Source: Tyto alba
Taxonomy: Eukaryota > Chordata > Aves > Strigiformes > Tytonidae
Assembly (NCBI RefSeq): GCF_018691265.1
Contig: NW_024881303.1
Coordinates: 10,099,777 to 10,163,776 of the forward strand
DNA: 64,000 nucleotides
Direction of reading: 5' to 3'
This document shows, piece by piece, positions 1 to 11,425 of this stretch (within the stretch, counting starts at the first letter, position 1; every line of letters starts with the position of its first letter). The notes below the pieces were generated by a model that was given only the letters and a program-made list of their open reading frames with translations, was not told the DNA's origin and did no database searches. The position numbers and the translations under genes were made by a program.

Positions 1-291
1 CTGTCTCCACTCCCAGGCCTGGTTTTCAGCAGCACGGTCCAACCCCAGCACAAAGCCTGTATTGCGCGTGATGCTGCAGATGAAAGCTGTTGTTTGTTTA
101 CAAGCTTTCCTCAATTAGAACTCATTTGCTGCTCACACACTATATTTAAAAGCTCATGTTTAAATCAGCGCTGGTGATTTAGGAGTGTCTGTTTTGTTTT
201 CTTTCCTAGATACATACGATAATTCCTCCACCTGTTAAAAATCTGGTGCTAGTATTTGCTGTCAGGTTTGTTTGTTGGTTTTTTTTTGTTG

Positions 292-308
292 TTTTTTTTT
301 TTTTTTTT
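292..308. repeat. Poly-T tract
   Basis: Seventeen T residues, preceded by a T-rich stretch with G interruptions from about 265. No retroposon body was recognised next to it. Confidence 0.9.
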
Positions 309-2165
309 ATACTTTATTTCTGCCAGGATAGCCAGAGGCCTGCAAGTGTTTATTTAACTGTAGCTGTTTATTTCTCATAAATATCCCTGTCTGCAAATCA
401 ATTTGGGATCAGGCTAGAAAAAGCTTTGTGATCAAGCTGGATTTGATCAAAATTGACAGAAAGTTTCGGTTTGAGCATTTTGGCAGCCCAGGATCACATC
501 AGATGCACTCTCTCGATGAGGCTTTCTGACACACGGCCCTGAAAGAATAGGGGGGATAAGTTCATGTCCCAGTGTCACTCTGTAGACCAGTGTCCTGGCC
601 AGTGTCAAGGGGCACGGGCAGTGGCAAGAGCTCTGCCCCACGGGGTCCTTCCTTGAGCCCCCTCCAGCCCCGGGGGACCGCCCCAAGCAGAGCCCCTGCA
701 CCCTCCCGCTGGGGCTTAGCTACCCTTTTAGCCTTAATTGTTGCAGGTTAGCTAAGTGGGGGAAAATCTGATTGGATGGTTTTTTTGTTGTTTCTCAAGG
801 TTTGTGTTTTTACAACTTTCCTGTCATTTTCTTTCTATTCTGTTTATTCTTCGTTATGACTTTTTGTTAATTCATTGCAAACTTATCACCTGATGTCTAC
901 GTACACATTTTTCAGAAAATCAAATCAATCAGATCAGATTTACCCATGGGAGGATAACTTTAGCCTTTCAAGAAAAGTTTTGTTGAGATTGCAAAGCCCT
1001 TACTATAAAAATTGTCCCATGTTTGTGTGCACTGATATCATTTCACCTTTTCATGAATGAAATTTATGAGAGCTTCTTAGCCAATTTCCAATGTAAACTT
1101 AGGAAACTTGGGGTAAGTCCAGGATGAGATGACAAACTTCCTTACAGGTGAACTGATTCAGCAGACTTCCAGGGAAGGGGAGCACACACAATATTTGACA
1201 CCTATGGCTTCGGATTTCATCAGCCATTTCTCCCAACTAAACCTGTCCTGCCCCAGTCTTATTTGTAGAATTTTCCATTTAAATATTTTTCTGTCCACCT
1301 GCTGAATTTTTATGATATTGTTTGCAAAGACCGAGATGGGTTTTCCAATGGGCTATGAACTGGGATGCTGTCAGAAATGTTCCCATGTAGGTATCTGATT
1401 GGGACGTGGCATTTCTTTCTTCCATGACCCTGGACCTTCCCTGTATTTCATGCTTTAGCCAAGGGCCAAGTGCTGACCCCCGTTTCCCACATCCACACCA
1501 CAGAGGCAGCAGAATCATTCTGGATTTTCTGCAACGTGCATGAAAAAACCTTTTTGTTCCTTTCTTAATTTTTAGAACAACTCGAATGACTTTGGGGATG
1601 CAGTCAGGAAACATAATCTTGAGTAAGATAGAAACAAGAAAGTCAAGTCCTTGTTGTATCTTCCATGCTATTTCCATCGCCAATGTATTTCCTCTCTCAA
1701 ATTGCTTCTCTCCAGAGTCACACTCTGCCAGAGATAACTAGGTGGCAGTGAGTGAAGAAAGGAACGGTATTGTCTACAGCTTTGAACCATGAATAGCCCT
1801 TGGAAAAACAGCAGCACAGAGAGATACAAGTTCACGTTGATAAAGCGGGTTGCCAAGTGACAGAAGACTTGATCCTGTTTCACTGAGGCTGGCGGTGAAC
1901 TCCCACAGACGTCCCTTTTATCACTGCTCCCAGCCCATCTTGGGTACCGTCCACCACCAGCCTGGGCAGAGCACGGCTGAGTGTGGCTGTGAGGATTTCT
2001 GCAGGGATGGGGCTGGCTTTGCTGGTTGACCATCCTCCAGCTGCAGCTGCTGGGGCCAGGGTTACACACACCCACGAGAAGCGAGACGGATTAGCTCAAG
2101 TTTAACACTGCTGATGCTGCTCAGTGTCCTTTGGCTTTGTGTTATTGAAGGAGTGAGCCCACATG

Positions 2166-2197
2166 CATACATATATATACATCATATATATGTATAT
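2166..2197. repeat. AT-rich alternating microsatellite
   Basis: An alternating pyrimidine-purine tract built of ATACATATATATACATCATA followed by TATATGTATAT. It is nearly self-complementary, so it could form a cruciform or slip. No gene feature is associated with it. Confidence 0.85.
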
Positions 2198-2689
2198 CAG
2201 GGCCTCATTAGCCACCAGTTTGTAAGCAAAAGCCCCAGCAGACAGTGTCTGCTGCTATTGACTGGTACCCACTGATGAATACGGAGGCCCTCAGTTCTCT
2301 GTTAGTGTTGCAACTCATCCTCAGTTCTGGCTCCATCAGCAAAAGTCACCCCTGACTGTGTTGGTCCAAACCCTGGTACGCTCCTTAGGTGGCACAACGG
2401 GCTGATCCCATGTGAAGGACTCACATCCCCAGGCCTCCACCAGACCTGCCACTGTTGCCTTCACCGGGTGATGGAAGAGGATGAAGCAATTTAAGGCCAT
2501 TTTGATAGCTGCCTGCTTCCCTCCTGCCCTTTTCTGCCTGCTCAGTGCAGAAAAACATGACACAAAACATGGGGCAGCCCTGCAGCACAGTCACCCACCC
2601 CTGTCACCAAGACCATTCGTCAAAGCCCTGTGTAATGTCAGCCGACAAAGGGAAACCGCTTTATTTTGGTGCCTCCGAGGGGGCTAGAT

Positions 2690-2850
2690 GAATAGCTGAA
2701 CTGCAGCAGCCTAATGGATTTTGGAAGGGGGGGGAAGCGGGACGGGACATGGCAACAATTTACTGGGAGGCGTGTGGGGAAATGTTGTTGCGGCGATGAG
2801 GAGCGGGAGATGGAGTAACAATGGCTCCGGTTTACATTGTGCTGCGCCAG
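2690..2850. promoter_or_regulatory. Candidate conserved non-coding element
   Basis: A quiet, repeat-free block with a G-run, several ATG-poor frames and a SOX-type site AACAATGG at 2817-2824. A related AACAATTTAC occurs near 2754. Composition differs from both flanks. The call rests on the look of the sequence and motif content, not on conservation data. Confidence 0.28.
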
Positions 2851-3029
2851 TGCTGTGATCTGCTGCCAAGATCAACCCGGGAGAGAGGAACTTGAAAATA
2901 ACATGAATAGTGTGGCAAGAGAGATACCCTACAGCATATCCTGCTCCCTCGGACTTTGCCTTTGAGTCGGGAGTGAAATATTAGAGCTATTGCAGTGAAG
3001 TGAGACTTAAAAATTGAAGGGAAAATTGC

Positions 3030-3047
3030 TTTTTTTTTTTTTTTTTT
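3030..3047. repeat. Poly-T tract
   Basis: Eighteen T residues between two unique segments. No SINE or processed pseudogene was recognised on the minus strand next to it. Confidence 0.9.
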
Positions 3048-5863
3048 CTCCAAGGGGGCATTAATTGCTTTTAAGTTGTGCTACTTCTAGTTTGAGTTAA
3101 GAAGGAAAACACTTCAAGGCATTGAGAGGGCTAGAGAACATGTCACTCATCAGCTACAGTGTGAGGGCTGCCCCTTATCTCCACTGTCATAGTGACTCTG
3201 CTGACCTGGTTACTCTCCCCAGTGGGTTTCATGCCACTCCTCACATTACCCGCCATGCTCGAGATCCTTTCATAAGAGGCTTGGTTAATACCATGAGTCT
3301 TTCAAAAAACTAGTGCCCAAGCTCAGCCTGGGGTAGCGTTTCTGGTTCCCCATGTGCGTGCCCTGCGGGGGAACGCGGGGCTGGTGCCAGGCGTTTCTGC
3401 ACAGAAGCTGTCTTCTGGAAAAAAAAAAAGCTGGAAATTGTCCTATGTCTTGCAAGAGCAAGACCCTGGAACCAAACTGGGTTTGGGGAATTACAAAGCT
3501 TATGTTTCTTGTCGTGTTTTAATCCATATGGGTTTTTTTGTTGTTGCAGGGATCCGTGGGCTAGAGCTAGTGTGGCTGGCTGGTAAAGCTTAGGGGTCTC
3601 TGGGTGTTCACAGAATTGTGTTTACATGAACATGGGATGAAGCAGACCATGATCAGCTCTAGTCAGAGCAATGCAGATGCTGTTTATCTGACATCTTCAG
3701 AAACAGCATGTCCCTCTGTGTTAGACTCCTGTCTGGGCACTGCAGGACACTGCCGACACTGGACATCTTAGAGGTGCCTTTCTGGGTGCACAAAACCCTC
3801 TCTTTCTGCCTCTCAGCTTCCTTGGGAGCGGAGAAGCCAGTCTGGGGTGCCAGCACCACCACTACCCCGGGACAGCTGTGGAAGGCTTCCAGCCACTCTC
3901 CTGGGGGGTCCCCCACATCCCAGACCTGCTGCCACCCTTCGATGAGTGACTGTTGCTGTGCAGGGACAGAGCTGCTCCCCTACAAGGAGAACGCTGCTCC
4001 GGGTTGTGTAAATACAGCACATGACATTTATGTCTGAGTTTACCAAATTCAGCCCTTTCCCACCGGTAAGCTGTGAGAACCAGCAGGGTCATAGCTTTTA
4101 TGGGCAGAAGGAATCGCTAAATCTGGATTTACCCAGATGACTGAGCTCAGTCACTCGAGCTCAGTAGCTTGTTTCACTAAAGCCCACACTGCTCTCAAGA
4201 CACTGGGAGATGGAGTGACTTTCTCCTTGTCTCAACAACTGGTCACCATCGTTGTTCAATCGTGTGCTCTCCTGGTTCAAATATGCTTGTCCTTAACTCT
4301 CAAACCACCTATACCCCTGGTAATGTTAAAGATCCCAGTGAATATTTGCACCCCCTCAAAGCATGTATATCAGGCTGTTTCTCAGTCCTCTGCTAAAATT
4401 AAGAGACTCAGGTTCTGAAAAGGCTGCCTTTAAGGTCTGCTCTCCTCCCCTGTCCTCATATTGCTGTTGTGCCTCTTATGTCCATGACTGTTAACATATA
4501 TCTCCAGCGTTCAGCATCAGAAACCTGGTCTCCCACAAACAATTTCCAAAACTGAGGACATTTCATTCTATCTCAGGCTCTGAAAAAGGCCTGTGACTAA
4601 AACAGGTGCTTTGGGATGAGTTTAACTAAAGACCATCTGCTATGGCTGAGATCTTCCTGGCAACAGGTCCTGGGAAAGCACCTCCGTGGGACGTGGCCAC
4701 CACTGGCCACAGCTCAAAGGAGCCACCTTGCAACAGCTCGTTTCTGCAGCAGATTGAAACAGCTAAAGGAATTGAATAAAGAAAAAACAATAGATTTTAA
4801 AAGACAGAAAACCAGCCTCATATCAATGTAAAGCCTGACAAAATACCCAAGTGCTGTTCAGAGATGGCTTGACTTGATAAAGGTGATGAAAACACAACAT
4901 GGAGGCAGAGAAACAACTCAGGGCCCAGTACTGCACTGAACATGGGGTTTGGCATCCTGGGTGGGATCCCCGACCAGCTGTGACAGGTCTGATGATAGTG
5001 CTGTAGGGAACAATCAATGGTTTATTGAGTCCATCACGTGCTCAAGGTGGGGTATTGACTCAAACACTGAAAGAGGAGCAGGCTCAAGTCAGTAGCATAG
5101 GAGTTTTTCAAATGACCTTAAAAAGGAAAAGGAGAAAATCACCAACAGCACCCAAACACTGGAGGAAAAATGGGTCACCATATAAAATCTGGACAGTGCA
5201 TGCCAGGTTATGGCAATGCTTTTAGGCCCCAAAATCTGAGAGAAGTTCAGGATGTAGGACCTTGACTACCAGAGCCAATCACTGGGGAAATAATTTTCCT
5301 TTCCACAGTATATATTTTAGCTCAGCACCCAAAGGAAGCCTCCCAAGCACCCTTCCCTCTGCATTCAACCTGTGGTGTGCAGAATGGATGCACACCTTCT
5401 TCCTTCCCTCCATCCCAAGGCAGAGCCCAATAGCTGTGCTCCCCTCACTGTGCCTTTGGCTTTGCCCCAGGTGGAGAAGAGCCAGGAACACGTGTGGTTT
5501 GCACCAGGGACAGGGAGAGAAGACCACTTGCTCCCTGGCCAGATAGTGCCTGGCCTGGTATCCATTAGGACAGAAAAATCAGAGGTCAAAGGGCTCCTGG
5601 GACCTCAGTCTGGGCTCAGCTTTTGGCAACACATGGACTCACCTCCAGTTTTGGAGGTAAGAAACCAGACAAAGAGCACATTGGATCTGTACCATGGGCC
5701 ACACTTCTGGAATCATCCTTCTGTCCATGGGAATCACTTTCCAGCTGCAACTCCTTCCCTGATCGGGGTTTAGTTCATCACAGCACAGAAATGTACCTCA
5801 GAACCTGCATACCTCATTAAGACTCACCTGATATTAGCCTGTTGGGATTTGTTCACTTCATGG

Positions 5864-5986
5864 AACAGTGACTTGTTAGCGTCCTAGAGCAATGATGTGT
5901 CAGTGTCCCAGAGCAAGGACATGCTAACATCCTGAAGCAATGACATACTAGTGTCTCGGAGCAATGATGTGCTAAAGTCCTGGAGC
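5864..5986 (+). repeat. 24-bp minisatellite, five copies
   Basis: Five consecutive 24-bp units start at 5864, 5888, 5912, 5936 and 5960, and the first three bases of a sixth follow at 5984. The consensus is close to AGCAATGATGTGCTAGTGTC plus CTGG. Units differ from each other mostly by transitions (for example GATGTG against GACATG), with no insertions or deletions. The unit length is a multiple of three, but a TGA stop occurs in the frame that would give eight-residue repeats, so a coding role is unlikely. No similar unit was noticed elsewhere in the window. Confidence 0.93.
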
Positions 5987-6116
5987 TACCTGTAACCAAA
6001 TCCTCACGTGGTAATATTTATTTTACCAGCAGACCATCAAACTCATGGCTTGTCAATTTTGGCACAGAGTGATTTCATATAAACATTCAGGACTGACTAA
6101 CAAACTAAGCTCATTG

Positions 6117-6117
<1 letters not shown>

Positions 6118-6147
<30 letters not shown>

Positions 6148-6166
6148 GGTAGTAGTAGTAGTAGTA
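6118..6166 (+). repeat. Compound (ATT)n-(GTA)n microsatellite
   Basis: Ten ATT units (6118-6147) are followed directly by six GTA units (6149-6166). Both are perfect trinucleotide runs. The sharp switch of motif suggests one tract arose by mutation at the edge of the other. It should be length-variable. Confidence 0.95.
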
Positions 6167-8623
6167 TATTCCTTCTCTCTTTTCACTCTTCCATGTGGGC
6201 CCCAGGCAGCTCTGTTCATCCCCCATTTCTATCCCCCAGGCACAATTATTGATCCCCACTGAATGATCCTTCCTGCTACAGAAAGTTCTCTCTCAATGCA
6301 GATCTTTTGTAGAGATTTATCTGGTTCATCAGGGGACAGAAACATATGCCACAGCATGCATTTCCCATCAGAATGCACCTGAAATTCCAACAATGAGTAA
6401 AAAAAGCCCCAACAAAACTCCCCACCCAAAACCCGCCAAGAAAAACCCAAGCCTGTAGTCAATAATTCCAAGGAATTCACAGGGACCTCCCTCACATTCA
6501 CCAAACAAATTCCTTGCTGAGAATTATTAGCTTGGTTGGAAGTAAGTGTTTTCTTGCCCTCTGTGCAATGTTGCATCTCAGACGACAATTTGAGAATCAT
6601 TTGCCCACAGCTGGCTGCCTCCAGAGGTGGGCAATTCACCATTTCATCCACCAATCTACACAATAACGTCACTAAAAGGGGTCATAGCATGGGGTCTGTT
6701 TGGTTATCAAATAATTTCTCCTTTCAAATATGAAGTCTTTGCACAGGATTGCTCACACCTTTCTACTATCCTGCTGTAAATCATTCAGTCCACTGAAGAA
6801 GGAACCTTTAGTATTTGCTGCTTTCAATCTGGACAGGAGACCAAGCAGCCTTCTCTTGCAAAGCTAATTGAATGCCACAGAGCCGTCCATGGCTTACAAG
6901 CATGAGAAACCTGTCTTCCTTATGACTAATAAATAACAAAAAAGACCTATCTCAGGCAGAGGAGTGCAGTGATTCAGCAAATGCTCCAGCAATGGCCTCG
7001 ATGGCATTAATCAGCTCTCGTGTTGGAGATGGTATGTGCGGTCTTCTCACAAACCGAGCTCATGGCAGCAGTTTCTGCACACCTCTGAGTCAGCTACAAT
7101 TTTGAAACCTTGAGGTGCCAAATTTCCCAAGTGACCTCAAGGTGGTTTCCCAAATGGGGAGTCAAGTGTGGAGGGTTTGGAGCCCACACATCTGCAATGG
7201 GACTGGGACACCATCCAGCTGTGAATCTCCTGTTGAATAAGCCAAAAGGCTCTTTGTGCAGGATCTCACCCGAGAGGGAGAATGTCATAGGAGAGAAAAA
7301 TGTGCAAAAAACTTACTGATGAGGCCAGTTTTTAGTGCAGCTTCTTTCTTCTGCCTTCCCCCCATGTATCCAGATGCTGAGTTACTTGATGGAGAGTCAA
7401 TGAGACCTTCTGAGAGCACCTGCTTGGTTTCTGCCCACACACAGAGGTGCTCCCAGGCTTGCTTTTTAGGTCTGGGCTCGTGTTTGGGTCTGGAGCCAGC
7501 CGTGGGGGGAGGGATGCCCAGCCCGCCTTTGACCACAGAGCATGCCCAGCATCCCAGCTCAGCGCTGCTGGTGTGGGACCAGCCCCTGGCGTGGGCCGTG
7601 GCCATGCAGCATCACCTTCCACACATTGTGGTGTGCAGCCACCGTGTCCACAGAAGCCCTCAAATTTTGGTGGTGCAGGTGAGAGAACCTGTTTGGCAAG
7701 TGTTCCACAGCCCAGGAATTTGGGTCCCCTCTAATCTGATCTCACTGCGTGCCTGCACTTGTCCTGCGGCTGTTATCCCCTCTGCAGAGACTCTCCTGCC
7801 TTGCAAGTGTGACACTGTGCTGGGCAGTCTGCAGCGGGGCTTCCCAATATCCCTTCGACATCTCTGGGAGTGCAGTCATGCCAAGAGCAGCTGAATAAAT
7901 GCACCTCTGAATATCCTGCTTTGCAGCATTTTTTTCCTCCCCGCCGCAGGGTGTCATGAAGCTGGATATCCCCTGGGGTCCATCTCCAGCCATCTCCTGT
8001 TTCCATTTCTGCCTGCACCTCCCCAGGGACTGCAGCCAGGTTGCCTGCTTTCAAAGGTCAATGAGAAGTTGAGTTAATACAGTCACAAATCTGCAGCACA
8101 GCCCTCCTGAGCAAGAGCCCGGGCCACAAACAGCATTGGGCATTATTTGGACCAAACTCGGAAAGGGTCTGTGCTGTGCTGCCTGCAAAGGGTATGCTAA
8201 CAGGGTCACTACACCCTGCTGCCTTTCACAGTCCTCTCAGATTTTCCCCCAGTAAATTTTCTCTGCAATCATTTCAATGCTAAGTCAAGTGGGTATCGAT
8301 GTATTTGCACCAGGGGCAAGATCCCCTGTGCTCCGTGTCTGGATACCTGCGGCTTTTTGATTCAGGAATCTCCACGTTTGAAGGCAGTTGATGGGGATTT
8401 TTTCTCACAGGCTTTCCCTTTCCCCAGAACCCGCAAGTGGTTTCTGCCAGCTCTGCAGCTCCTCGCCCCTCCGCCTGGCAGCAGCACTGGCGATGACACA
8501 GTTCACAGGTCTGCGGGAGAAGTGAGTAAAGCCATGCAGGACAAGAATTTTATTTAGGAGAAGTGAGTGGAATTTATGTGATTTTCAAACTTATCTGAGC
8601 TTGTTGGTTCCAAAGCAAAATGT

Positions 8624-8641
8624 AAAAAAAAAAAAAAAAAA
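8624..8641. repeat. Poly-A tract
   Basis: Eighteen A residues. A second A-run of about 14 follows near 8797, just after an AT-rich block. Confidence 0.9.
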
Positions 8642-8734
8642 GTTTGAAATCTCCTTCCAGAGGTACAAGTGGGACTTCAGATGGCAGAACACTCTCCATC
8701 AATGCAATCAATACTTCTCATTCCAGGCTTAGTC

Positions 8735-8800
8735 TTTACTGAGCCGCACTGTTATTTGTAATAGAATATGCATTAAAAATTAATGAAAAGTTGATTAAAA
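8735..8800. promoter_or_regulatory. AT-rich block with homeodomain-type cores
   Basis: TTATTTGTAATAGAATATGC, then ATTAAAAATTAATGAAAAGT, gives several TAAT/ATTA cores within 50 bases, close to an octamer-like ATGCATTA. An A-run follows. Homeodomain cores are frequent by chance in AT-rich DNA. Confidence 0.25.
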
Positions 8801-9746
8801 AAAAAAAAAAGAAAGACGGAAAGAGACTCTTGGAAAAGACTGAGATAATATCTTGACCTTGGCAAAAAAGTGCCAGTGTAACTTCTTGCAAAGTTACTTC
8901 TGGTTGAAAGCTTTATGTTCCCACAGAAAGTTTCAATTTTTTTAAGAAATGGAACTTTCTTTTTCTTTTTTTTTTTTTTTCTTTCCCTGACAGAAAAGGA
9001 CTCAATCTGAATATTTGCAGGCAGCTGTCTAAATAAGCTATGTCAAAAATGTCTTCTTGTGACACTGAAGAATGAACAAAAGTATTTTTGGTCACTGAAG
9101 TGGATGTACTTAATATCACACATTTTCCATCTACACTTTTCCCAGAGTATTTCCCAAGGCTGCTGGGCAGTGCATGTCTCTGCTTGGGAATTCCATAGTG
9201 GGGGGTTTGCTCTCCTTTTTGGGCCCATCTGAACCTCCTGCTGCCTTTTTGTCTCGTTCCCCCTTGTCTGACCCAACATGAGTCAATTGCTTCTTCCCTC
9301 TTTTTTTGGCAGCCTGATAACCTCTTCAGGGATCCCAGCCATTTGTTCACAAAGTGTGTATCAGTGCCCGCAGGCAAATTTGAAGTCCCTAAGTCCCCTG
9401 TTAGATGCCTCAGTTGTGCACTGAATCTGGTTCAACAGTCTCTCAAGCAACAGCCCCTCCGTAAAGAGCCAGGGAATGGACACATCCCTTTCCTTCCATT
9501 GCAGTTTGCCCTCCAGGATGAATAGGAGCACCCTGTCTTGCAGCTGATTATTTTTTTAACACTTGGAGACATCTGCCTGGGAAAGTAGTTGCTTCCCCAG
9601 GATCCATGTGCATCTGTGTATCAGATGTAAGTAAATGGAGGGCAATTTTCCAGAAAAGTTGCTGGGCATGTGTGTGACAGCTAGAAATTGCAGGGAGGCC
9701 CTGATGGAGTGGAGAGAGAGGCTGCATCCCATAAATGGACTTTCCC

Positions 9747-9784
9747 AGAGGAGGAGGAGGAGGAGGGGGAGGATGGCGAGGAAG
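9747..9784 (+). repeat. Purine-rich GAG/GGA tract
   Basis: A run of GAG triplets with GGGGGAGGATGGCGAGGAAG continuing it. The plus strand is almost all purine over about 38 bases. Open frames through it give glutamate- or proline/serine-rich stretches on the two strands, which explains the low-complexity peptides here. It is not evidence for a gene. Confidence 0.85.
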
Positions 9785-10134
9785 ATGGGTGGGTGAAGCC
9801 AGTGCCATTATGGTGTCCTTTCTCCTTCTGCAGCGAGGAAAGGCAAATGCCATCCTCAAATGAAGCTGCGATCATGGGGAAATCCTGCATTCATTTCCAA
9901 AGATACGGCAGATCCAGTGGCTGAGTGACCCAAGCCCCACGATTTTGTCCCCATCCTGTACAAAACAGCTTGTCCCTTGCTCGCCACATCCCCCTGTGGC
10001 TCGGCCACCATCGCAGGGCTCTGCAGTGCCTCTGCCTGCCTACACCACTTGCCGCACACAATGCGACAAAGGAACCTTGTAAAACCGGGAGCAAGAACAG
10101 TGTTTGGCCCTCCGACCCCTGACCCTCCAACAAT

Positions 10135-10430
10135 TTAGTTAATGATTCTGGTTATCAGATATACTGGCTCAGCAGTGCATCCATCACTGGGCTGACAGGG
10201 ATTCAATCCTATAAGGGGAGAGAATGTGCAAACACATTCAATCCTGGCCCGGCCAGCCCCCAGCATGCCTCTCCCCCTAGTTCCCAGAACAAACAGGGAG
10301 TTTCCATCGGGGAAAGATCTGCTGTGATTTATTGTAAAATAATATACAAGAGGGGCTGGTAGATTCTGACAATGTTTCCCATGCAGGACAAACCCATAGG
10401 ATGCTGCTTAGCTGCTAAAGCTCCTTGTAG
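10135..10430. promoter_or_regulatory. Candidate conserved non-coding element
   Basis: Repeat-free block with TTAGTTAATGATTCTGG near 10136, GGATTCAATCC at 10199 echoed by ATTCAATCCTGG near 10237, and TTTATTGTAAAATAATATAC near 10327. At 10410-10424 it holds AGCTGCTAAAGCTCC, which differs at two of 15 positions from 25531-25545. It looks like unique regulatory DNA; function is inferred. Confidence 0.3.
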
Positions 10431-11289
10431 TATATTGAGAGAAAAGCAAATGAGTGATGGTGCTTTACTTTCCGTGGCAGTCTTTGCCCGTTCTTCTGCA
10501 ACATTTTAATTGCACTGGTTCAATCCTGCAGCCCAAAACTGAAGTCAGCAGCTTGCTTTCCTGAACCTAAGGCTTATACCTTACATCTGTACTGTTTCCA
10601 TGTCCCAGCTCTGCACTAACGCCTCTTGCCCCATTTGTCTTCAGCCCCTACCCAGGACACTGTGACCCACCCTGTCCTACTCAGTTCCTCCACCCCCTTT
10701 GGGTAGATTATTCTGCAATAAATCACAGCAGTCTTCACATGATGGAAAAGCTGGGGTTTTTTTTGCATTTGGGGGATGTTGGTAAAGATGCTGTCAGCCA
10801 CAGCAGCCTCAAGGGCACCAAAGTGAGGAAGAGAGAATTAATGCTGTGACAGCAACAACCCAGGGTCAATTTGCCCACGCTTGGATACAACCCAGAGCTT
10901 CCCAAGGCTTGCAACTGCAGGCTCGCCCCTGTGTTTTGGATATCACAGTATTTTCATGGTGAGCAAGGTCTGAGACAAAATGTTGAAATATGGCTTCTAA
11001 GCTCACCAGCTTTTTTTTAACAGGCTTGGAAAAATCTGGAGACACTTCCTCTGAACAGGCAGTGCAGAAATGAGCCTGAAACCAGAGTCTCTAAAGACCA
11101 GTCTCTCCTTCTGCTCAAATGCCATCAGAAATCCCCACTCCTGTTTCATTTTCTTGCCTCATCATGTCATACTACATGGGGTGGGCAGCAGGGAGTCACA
11201 GCACATCTCTCAGGCTGTGAATTTTCATCCTCCCAACTCCTCCGTGTGGGAGAAACCCCTCCAGAGGAGAGGTCCAGAGGAACCCCCAT

Positions 11290-11425
11290 CAAACCCCAGC
11301 CATCCCGTAGCACCAGGAGATGACCGACCGCGGAGCAGGGCGTGCATTAACCAGCCTGGCGTGCATCTGTTTAGCATAGCAATTATTTAAAATCAGGCCA
11401 GAGTTAATTAGCTGCTTCTAGTTGC
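11290..11425. promoter_or_regulatory. Candidate conserved non-coding element with TTAATTA site
   Basis: A block that runs from CpG-containing sequence (GACCGACCGCGGAGCAGGGC) into AT-rich DNA with CAATTATTTAAAATC and TTAATTAGCTGCTT (11404-11417). TTAATTA is the classic binding core of many homeodomain proteins. The 12-mer AATTAGCTGCTT at 11406-11417 recurs exactly at 25527-25538. Confidence 0.35.

Larger units (their letters stand above)
1..5863. other. Non-coding region, no gene seen
   Basis: No recognisable exon, RNA gene or transposon body. Beyond the T-runs near 292 and 3030, an AT microsatellite at 2166 and the candidate element at 2690-2850, I see only unique-looking sequence. The largest open frames (133-135 codons on either strand, near 1.3-2.1 and 5.4-5.8 kb) have no family motif or splice context. 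A perfect 16-base palindrome lies at 4138-4153. Confidence 0.6.

Noticed and set aside
7256..7894. 212-codon open frame on the plus strand
   Set aside because: No family motif, no start context, and competing frames on the other strand.
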